From Thioalkalivibrio sp. (GTDB lineage Bacteria > Pseudomonadota > Gammaproteobacteria > Ectothiorhodospirales > Ectothiorhodospiraceae), in the NCBI GenBank assembly GCA_003555285.1, contig PWGH01000095.1, positions 1 through 30,042 on the forward strand: a stretch of 30,042 bases of DNA, given 5' to 3'. The position numbers were made by a program, and so were the translations under genes. Under the pieces are notes generated by a model that searched no databases, was not told where the DNA came from, and saw nothing but the letters and a program-made list of their open reading frames with translations. Below, in pieces: positions 25,889-30,042 of the stretch; within the stretch, counting starts at the first letter, position 1, and each line of letters begins with the position of its first letter.

Positions 25889-26012
25889 CCGGATTCAAAG
25901 GCGTCTCCGGTTCATGGAACCTGCGTTCTTGGGGGTGGTCCTTTGAGTCAGTCGCTTTCATCGGCTGCTTGAACAGCAGAGCAAACGGGAAAAGAAACTC
26001 AGGAGAGCAAAC

Positions 26013-26474
26013 ATGGCTTCTACCGATTCGAAGGAAATCATTGATGTCCTCAACAACCTCATTCAGACCAGTAAGGATGGCGAGGAGGGGTTCAAGGAAT
26101 GTGCGGAGAATATTGAACGAGAGGACCTGAAGTCCGTGTTCAATGCACGGGCCCAGGAATGCCAGGATGCGGCGGGCGAACTGCAGACCTTGGTCCGGCA
26201 ACTGGGCGGCGATCCTGAAACAGAGGCGAGCGTTTCGGGGAACCTGCACCGGCGCTGGGTCGATCTGAAATCGATGCTCACCGGCAAGAGCGATCAGGCC
26301 ATCCTGAACGAATGCGAGCGCGGCGAGGACATTGCCAAAAAGAATTACAAGGAAGCGCTGGATCATCCCCTACCCGCCGACGTTCGAACCGTGGTGGAAC
26401 GCCAGTATCAGGGTGTGCTGCGCAACCACGACCAAGTGAAAGCGCTACGGGATGCCGAAAAGGCACGCGACTGA
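26013..26474 (+). CDS. DUF2383 (PA2169-type) four-helix-bundle protein
   Basis: A 153-residue soluble protein. The pattern DSKEIIDVLNNLIQTSKDGEEGFKECAENI, then LKSVFNARAQECQDAAGELQTLVRQLGGDPE and ILNECERGEDIAKKNYKEALDHPLPADVRTVVERQYQGV, is the ferritin-like helical bundle of the DUF2383/PA2169 family. Members are stress-induced in pseudomonads and have no firmly known reaction. Conserved Glu, Cys and His residues in the helices could bind metal, but the typical di-iron set cannot be confirmed by eye. AGGAG lies about seven bases before the ATG. The region is AT-richer upstream, as for stress promoters. It is monocistronic, converging on the cyclase gene. Confidence 0.92.
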   Translation: MASTDSKEIIDVLNNLIQTSKDGEEGFKECAENIEREDLKSVFNARAQECQDAAGELQTLVRQLGGDPETEASVSGNLHRRWVDLKSMLTGKSDQAILNECERGEDIAKKNYKEALDHPLPADVRTVVERQYQGVLRNHDQVKALRDAEKARD

Positions 26475-26486
26475 GACCATCGTGCC

Positions 26487-26503
26487 GGGGCCAACCCGGC
26501 CCC
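26487..26503. terminator. GC-rich hairpin between convergent genes
   Basis: GGGGCC pairs perfectly with GGCCCC around a 5-base loop, 13 bases past the DUF2383 stop, followed by AGCGGGTTTGT. The T content is low, so termination is possible but unproven. Confidence 0.4.
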
Positions 26504-26515
26504 AGCGGGTTTGTA

Positions 26516-27670
26516 TCAGCGCAGGGCCTCGACCGATTCGCACTGCAGGATGCGACTGTTCGTCCGGTTGCGGCCCTGGCGTTTACTGGCGTACAGCGCG
26601 TGATCCGCACAACGGACGATGGCCTCGGCCAGCATGGATCCGCTTGCCTGTTCGGTATGCCCACGGGTGCAGATGGTGAGTCCCAACGAGGCGGTGACGT
26701 TCTCATGCTCCAATTCGGGGAATTGGATCTCCCCGACGGCTTCGCGCAACGCCTCGGCCAGACGCAGGCCCTCATTCAGGTCGCAACCGGGGAGTAGAAT
26801 CGCAAACTCCTCGCCTCCGTAGCGCGCCACGGTGTCGGTAGCGCGCACCCGTTCCGACAACCGCTGCGCCACGACGCGCAGGATCCGGTCGCCGGCCAGG
26901 TGGCCGAAGCGATCGTTCACCAGCTTGAAGTGATCGATGTCCAGGAGCACATAGGCCAGCGGCTCGCCGCTTCGATTGCAACGTTTGATTTCCTGCAGCA
27001 GCCGATGATTCAGTGCCCGTCGGTTCAATACGCGAGTCAGCCCGTCGACGCTACTCAGGTGCTGCAGGGTTTCCCGACTGATACTGTTTTCAATGCACAC
27101 GGACACCACGGAAGCCACGTGTGCGACGTAGTCATACTGAAGATCGCCATGAAACCGTTGTGGATCGACACTGCCGAGCCCGAGACTGCCGATCAGGCAA
27201 TGTTCTCGCACCAGCGGCAGTAGTGCACAGGAAACCACCGCGGGATGGTCCGGAAAGCAGGCAGCCCTCAGCGGGCCGTCCGCTTCGCCACGATAAATCT
27301 CTTGCTGCGGATGGATGTCCCTCAGGAGATGTTGCCTAGCGACCAGCCGCAAGTTGGGGAGCTGATTCTGGCGCAGCGCCTCACCGAGAAGATCCCTCGC
27401 GGTCTCTTCCGGATCAAGCAATATCAGGGTCACCGCATCCAGGCCGAAGCGCTCCCGGAAGGGAGTGAACAAATAGGCCAGTAGCTGTTCCAGCGTATTG
27501 CAGGACAGCAACTCCAGATCGGCGGCAAAAAAGGCATGCAGCAGCGACTGGTTGCGGTCGGCCTCCTGACGCATCGAGTGCACCAGGCGCCGGAACCGTC
27601 GGTTCTCTGCTTCCAGGCCGCCTGTGCTGTTCATGCCTGCATTACCCACTGCGAACGCCGCTACTTCCAT
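26516..27670 (-). CDS. Diguanylate cyclase with DUF484/GAF-like sensor domain
   Basis: A 384-residue cytosolic protein that should make cyclic di-GMP from GTP. Residues about 20-195 form a coiled start and a GAF/DUF484-like domain (VTLILLDPEETARDLL, LIGSLGLGSVDPQRFHGDLQYDYVAHVASVV). The GGDEF domain runs from about 205 to 375: LTRVLNRRAL, the metal-binding LLDIDHFKLVND, the active site RYGGEEFA (285-289) and an RxxD product-inhibition site (RATD, 276-279) five residues before it. All key residues are present, so it is probably active and feedback-inhibited. No membrane segment is seen. A second start at 27634 (residue 13) is equally plausible; neither has a strong ribosome site. Confidence 0.92.
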   Translation of the reverse strand: MEVAAFAVGNAGMNSTGGLEAENRRFRRLVHSMRQEADRNQSLLHAFFAADLELLSCNTLEQLLAYLFTPFRERFGLDAVTLILLDPEETARDLLGEALRQNQLPNLRLVARQHLLRDIHPQQEIYRGEADGPLRAACFPDHPAVVSCALLPLVREHCLIGSLGLGSVDPQRFHGDLQYDYVAHVASVVSVCIENSISRETLQHLSSVDGLTRVLNRRALNHRLLQEIKRCNRSGEPLAYVLLDIDHFKLVNDRFGHLAGDRILRVVAQRLSERVRATDTVARYGGEEFAILLPGCDLNEGLRLAEALREAVGEIQFPELEHENVTASLGLTICTRGHTEQASGSMLAEAIVRCADHALYASKRQGRNRTNSRILQCESVEALR

Positions 27671-27747
27671 CGGAAGGCTCTATTCTGCAAGTCCTGAGCC
27701 TTTCCGCCAAATCCTTCACCCGCTGCATCGCACGCAGGGCGGCCAAG

Positions 27748-27776
27748 GCGTCCGCCGACCGGGGCCCGGCGGACGC
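27748..27776. repeat. GC-rich hairpin downstream of the DJ-1/PfpI gene
   Basis: GCGTCCGCCG (27748-27757) and CGGCGGACGC (27767-27776) form a perfect 10-bp stem with a 9-base loop, about 70 bases past the DJ-1/PfpI stop and before the cyclase start. No T-run follows, so it is more likely an mRNA-stabilising or REP-type structure than a strong terminator. Confidence 0.4.
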
Positions 27777-27843
27777 TCGGCGCCACGCGCGTTAAACCCG
27801 GCCCTGCGCAGCGAAGCCGGCTGCAGAAGGCTCAGAACAACGC

Positions 27844-28350
27844 CTACAGGTGCCGTAATGAGGCCTCGATGAAGGCAGGCAAGTCCTGCGGGCCGCGACT
27901 GCTGATGAGATTGCCATCCTCCACCACCTCGCGATCCTCGAACTCGGCCCCGGCGTTCTTGATGTCCTGCACGATTGATTTCCACCCGGTGATCCGTCGA
28001 CCCTGGATAACCTGTGCGGTAATCAGGAGTTGTGGCGCATGGCAGATTGCAAAGATCGGCTTTCCACTTTCGACGAATTCCTTGGCAAAACGCACGGCGT
28101 CGGGATCCACGCGCAACTGGTCCGGCGAATAGCCGCCGGGGATGAGCAGTGCGTCGTACCGCGTGACCTCGGCCTCCTTCACCGCCTGGTCGATCGTGAC
28201 CTCCACGCCCTGACGTTTCCCCTTCACCGTCTTGCCAGCCTCCAGACCGATATGGAACAGTTCATTGCCTTTCTCCAAAAAGGCGTTGGCCGGGTCCGTA
28301 TATTCCACGTCTTCGAAATCATCTGTGATCAACACCGCAATTTTCGACAT
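27844..28350 (-). CDS. DJ-1/PfpI family protein (YhbO/YajL-like)
   Basis: A 168-residue cytosolic protein. It starts MSKIAVLITDDFEDVEY, with the conserved Glu13 of the family, then LLIPGGYSPDQLR, the nucleophile elbow AICHAPQLL with Cys103 and His104, and ITGWKSIVQDIKNAGAEFEDREVVEDGNLISSRGPQDLPAF. This is the PfpI type that forms oligomers and is described as a stress-protective glutamine-amidotransferase-like enzyme, variously reported as a protease, deglycase or glyoxalase. The ATG at 28350 has AGGAG ahead of it; the longer frame from 28395 is not supported. Clustering with DUF2383, DUF2795 and DUF4383 genes suggests a general-stress group. Confidence 0.94.
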   Translation of the reverse strand: MSKIAVLITDDFEDVEYTDPANAFLEKGNELFHIGLEAGKTVKGKRQGVEVTIDQAVKEAEVTRYDALLIPGGYSPDQLRVDPDAVRFAKEFVESGKPIFAICHAPQLLITAQVIQGRRITGWKSIVQDIKNAGAEFEDREVVEDGNLISSRGPQDLPAFIEASLRHL

Positions 28351-28529
28351 TTGCCTGCTCCTATCTGCTGGGGATGAACCGAAGGGACCCGTCACCGTTC
28401 ATGCAAGGCGGAATAGCCGCTTCTTCAGCAGCCTTCCGATGTCTCGATCAGTACAGATTGTGACCGTCGTCGACGAATCTCAGTTCCTCGGCGACTTGGA
28501 CGGACGATTCCGGGCGGTTGGAACGTCTT

Positions 28530-28579
28530 GACCACCAGGAACGGGTTGACACCAGGAACGGGTTGACACCAGGAACGGG
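28530..28579. repeat. Three tandem 17-bp repeats containing TTGAC
   Basis: The unit GACACCAGGAACGGGTT occurs at 28530 (with one extra base), 28548 and 28565, where the last two bases diverge. Each junction reads TTGAC, resembling a -35 element repeated at 17-18-base steps. Confidence 0.75.
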
Positions 28580-28590
28580 CACGATACGTT
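28563..28590 (+). promoter_or_regulatory. Candidate sigma70 promoter for the DUF4383 gene
   Basis: TTGACA (28563-28568), a 16-base spacer and TACGTT (28585-28590). The -35 box is a perfect consensus and lies in the last tandem repeat. The leader would be about 185 bases. Confidence 0.45.
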
Positions 28591-28781
28591 GTTCTCGGCC
28601 TCGGCTGCGCACGAGTTCCGAACCCGGAGAGGATACCGGCATGGCCCATGGCACCAGCCGTGGGGCCGAGCCGACCCACATTCCCACGCACACGATGTAC
28701 ATCGTCCCGAACGGGGCCCGCGCTATCAACTGCGCCCGCGGTAGATGTCTTCCAACTCACGTCGCCCATAGGGAGAGCAAC

Positions 28782-29204
28782 ATGACCATTCGTCTGTTTG
28801 CGTTGATCTTTGGCATCGTGTTTCTTCTGGTCGGGATCGCCGGCTTCATCCCGGGGCTGGTTCATACCCCCACGTTGGAGCGCGACTTGGCAGTTGATCA
28901 GGGGTATGGCCATCTCTTTGGCCTGTTTCCGGTGAATATCCTGCACAACCTGGTGCACTTGGCCTTCGGGATTTGGGGGATTCTCGCCTACCGAGGGCTC
29001 GGCGCGGCCGTCATCTATGCGCGGGTCGTGGCGATCGCCTACGGCGTACTGACCATCATGGGGTTCATTCCCGGCCTGAACACGGTGTTCGCCCTGGTCC
29101 CCCTCTACGGCCACGACATCTGGCTACACGCGCTGCTCGCCATCGTGGCTGCCTATTTCGGCTGGTTCCATCACGTACGCTCGCCCGCGCGGTCGGGCGC
29201 CTGA
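28782..29204 (+). CDS. DUF4383 family small membrane protein
   Basis: A 140-residue integral membrane protein with four helices: residues 3-30 (LFALIFGIVFLLVGIAGFIPGLV), 48-70 (FPVNILHNLVHLAFGIWGIL), 75-98 and 110-132. The HNLVHLAFG segment in the second helix and the repeated GFIPGL/LVPLYGHDIWLH pattern are typical of DUF4383, whose function is unknown but which is often found near stress genes. GGGAGAG precedes the start at 28782 by four bases. The frame is open back to 28641, but that part is hydrophilic and unlike the family. Confidence 0.85.
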   Translation: MTIRLFALIFGIVFLLVGIAGFIPGLVHTPTLERDLAVDQGYGHLFGLFPVNILHNLVHLAFGIWGILAYRGLGAAVIYARVVAIAYGVLTIMGFIPGLNTVFALVPLYGHDIWLHALLAIVAAYFGWFHHVRSPARSGA

Positions 29205-29262
29205 AGGCCAGTATGAGCATCGGAGCCACCGGGATTCCGGCAGGAAACGGTCAGTCATCGTG

Positions 29263-29304
29263 AAAACAACCGGCAGGTTCGGGTGTCGGAGGCCCCCGAA
29301 CCTG
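29263..29304 (-). terminator. Terminator of the S8 protease gene
   Basis: Read leftward from the protease stop, CAGGTTCGGG pairs perfectly with CCCGAACCTG (10 bp, 11-base loop), followed by CCGGTTGTTTT. The stem lies 11 bases past the stop codon. Confidence 0.65.
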
Positions 29305-29315
29305 AGGCCCGGGAA

Positions 29316-30042
29316 TCAGAAGGCGATGGTGATCGGCTTCGAACAGGCGTCGGTGCCTGCCTCGCAGACTTGATAGGTCAGGGAACCGCCGCCCTTGAAG
29401 TTCGTGTTGTCGGTATAGCCCCCGTTGTTTTTCACTGTAGCGATCGGCACACCTTCCCGGAAAACATCGATATCGTCGGCTGTTGAACCGGACCAGACCA
29501 GATCCGCAGTCCAGAAGCCCTTGACCTTGTAGCCCTGCCCCGACAGCGTGAAGCCATCTCCCACCGGATCTTCTGGTTCCGTTCCTCCGTTCTCGGGCGG
29601 CAGCACCTCACTGCTCATGGACTGGGTATCGTTGGTGACGTTTCCAGCCGCGTCCGACACCACGATGCGGACCGCGTCGGCCGCACCGCGCGTGCGCAGG
29701 GAGGTCGAACCACTGGCGGTGGTCCCGCTGACGATAATCGACTCACGCGTCACCACCGAGGTCCCGTTGAGCAATTCGAGAAGCACCGTGGCGAGCGATA
29801 CATCGTCGGTCACGGTCCAGATGACATCGGCTCGGGTCCAGGGTGCGCCGGAACCATCCGACACCGTGAACTTGACGATCTCCGGGGCCACGCCGTCCGG
29901 CTCTGGCGGCACGACCTCCCCCAGCGTCACCCGCGAATAAAGCAGGTGGTTGTTCGCCGTCAGGCTGCTGGTCACGATGCCTTGCGTCGCCCCATCGACG
30001 ATGACATTGCGTACCTTTCCCGGCAGGGCCGCGGGATCCGCC
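29316..30042 (-). CDS. S8 (subtilisin-like) serine protease, C-terminal part only
   Basis: The frame stays open to the right edge, so only about 242 C-terminal residues are visible and the catalytic triad is outside. The first visible part, GKVRNVIVDGATQGIVTSSL...NNHLLYSRV, matches the end of S8 peptidase domains (the usual LLDGATxGVVT...NRLLYS). After it comes a Pro/Glu linker, an Ig-like beta domain (VSDGSGAPWTRADVIWTVTDD...ADAVRIVVSDAAGNVT), a second Pro/Glu linker, and a fibronectin-III-like domain with YKVKGFWTADLVWSGSTADDIDVFREG and two Cys (VCEAGTDACS) that could form a disulfide. Such tails are usual in secreted proteases. A GTG at 29975 could be mistaken for a start but lies inside the peptidase domain. 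Confidence 0.8.
   Translation of the reverse strand, partial: ADPAALPGKVRNVIVDGATQGIVTSSLTANNHLLYSRVTLGEVVPPEPDGVAPEIVKFTVSDGSGAPWTRADVIWTVTDDVSLATVLLELLNGTSVVTRESIIVSGTTASGSTSLRTRGAADAVRIVVSDAAGNVTNDTQSMSSEVLPPENGGTEPEDPVGDGFTLSGQGYKVKGFWTADLVWSGSTADDIDVFREGVPIATVKNNGGYTDNTNFKGGGSLTYQVCEAGTDACSKPITIAF

Larger units (their letters stand above)
25684..26012. other. Divergent regulatory region, AT-richer
   Basis: Gap of 329 bases between the leftward DUF2795 gene and rightward DUF2383 gene. It contains a strong leftward promoter (25773-25800) and an operator-like cluster at 25862-25888. No gene is supported inside. Confidence 0.65.
28351..28781. other. Intergenic region between divergent DJ-1 and DUF4383 genes
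   Basis: Gap of 431 bases. It holds three tandem 17-bp repeats (28530-28579) whose last copy forms the -35 box of a plausible rightward promoter. Several short frames cross it, including one starting at 28641 in frame with the DUF4383 gene, but none has a recognisable domain. Confidence 0.55.

Noticed and set aside
28448..28729. Leftward ORF of 93 codons in the DJ-1/DUF4383 gap
   Set aside because: It reads through the tandem repeats (PGVNPFLV repeated), has no ribosome site and no domain.
28641..28781. Upstream extension of the DUF4383 protein
   Set aside because: Hydrophilic and Cys/Arg-rich, unlike the family N-terminus; the start at 28782 has its own ribosome site.

Overview
The window is GC-rich (by eye about 65%) chromosomal DNA with short intergenic gaps and bacterial ribosome sites. 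Gene content (Pat-type acyl-CoA synthetase/acetyltransferase, zwf-gnd, LpxR/DUF2219, DUF484-like plus GGDEF, DUF2383, DUF4383) fits a free-living gammaproteobacterium, perhaps in the Chromatiales/Ectothiorhodospiraceae range. That placement is inference from gene families, not from a marker gene. I see no rRNA, tRNA, CRISPR array, transposase, integrase or phage gene.

Layout. 1-1547: a leftward run of three unrecognised genes, one running off the left edge. 1868-4678: a large Pat-like NDP-forming acyl-CoA synthetase fused to a GNAT acetyltransferase, followed by a 118-bp element with 33-bp perfect inverted repeats. 5015-6772: an M28 peptidase and a secreted thioredoxin-fold protein, separated by degenerate tandem repeats. 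7101-10977: the oxidative pentose phosphate branch, with pgl rightward and gnd-zwf leftward, so all three enzymes from glucose-6-phosphate to ribulose-5-phosphate are present. 11115-17880: a leftward block of envelope and lipid-type genes (DUF2339 membrane protein, HAD phosphatase, GT39-type glycosyltransferase, metallophosphoesterase, lipid kinase).

18069-20314: a tightly coupled pair, a beta-CASP metallo-beta-lactamase nuclease and an ATP-cone/PD-(D/E)XK nuclease-like protein. I regard this as the best candidate for a poorly described system here. 20480-22822: a small membrane-anchored protein, an LpxR-like outer-membrane lipid A deacylase, and a secreted rhodanese carrying an EF-hand-like loop. 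23128-25683: an AI-2E family (PerM-like) membrane protein, an alpha/beta-hydrolase lipoprotein and a DUF2795 protein. 26013-28350: a DUF2383 helical-bundle protein, a diguanylate cyclase and a DJ-1/PfpI protein. 28782-30042: a DUF4383 membrane protein and the C-terminal part of a secreted S8 protease that continues past the right edge.

The left two thirds look like core metabolism and envelope maintenance. The right third is richer in small stress-type genes (DUF2795, DUF2383, DJ-1, DUF4383), with AT-richer promoters and operator-like repeats between them. Start sites were chosen from ribosome binding sites and domain boundaries, and several are shorter than the longest open frame.
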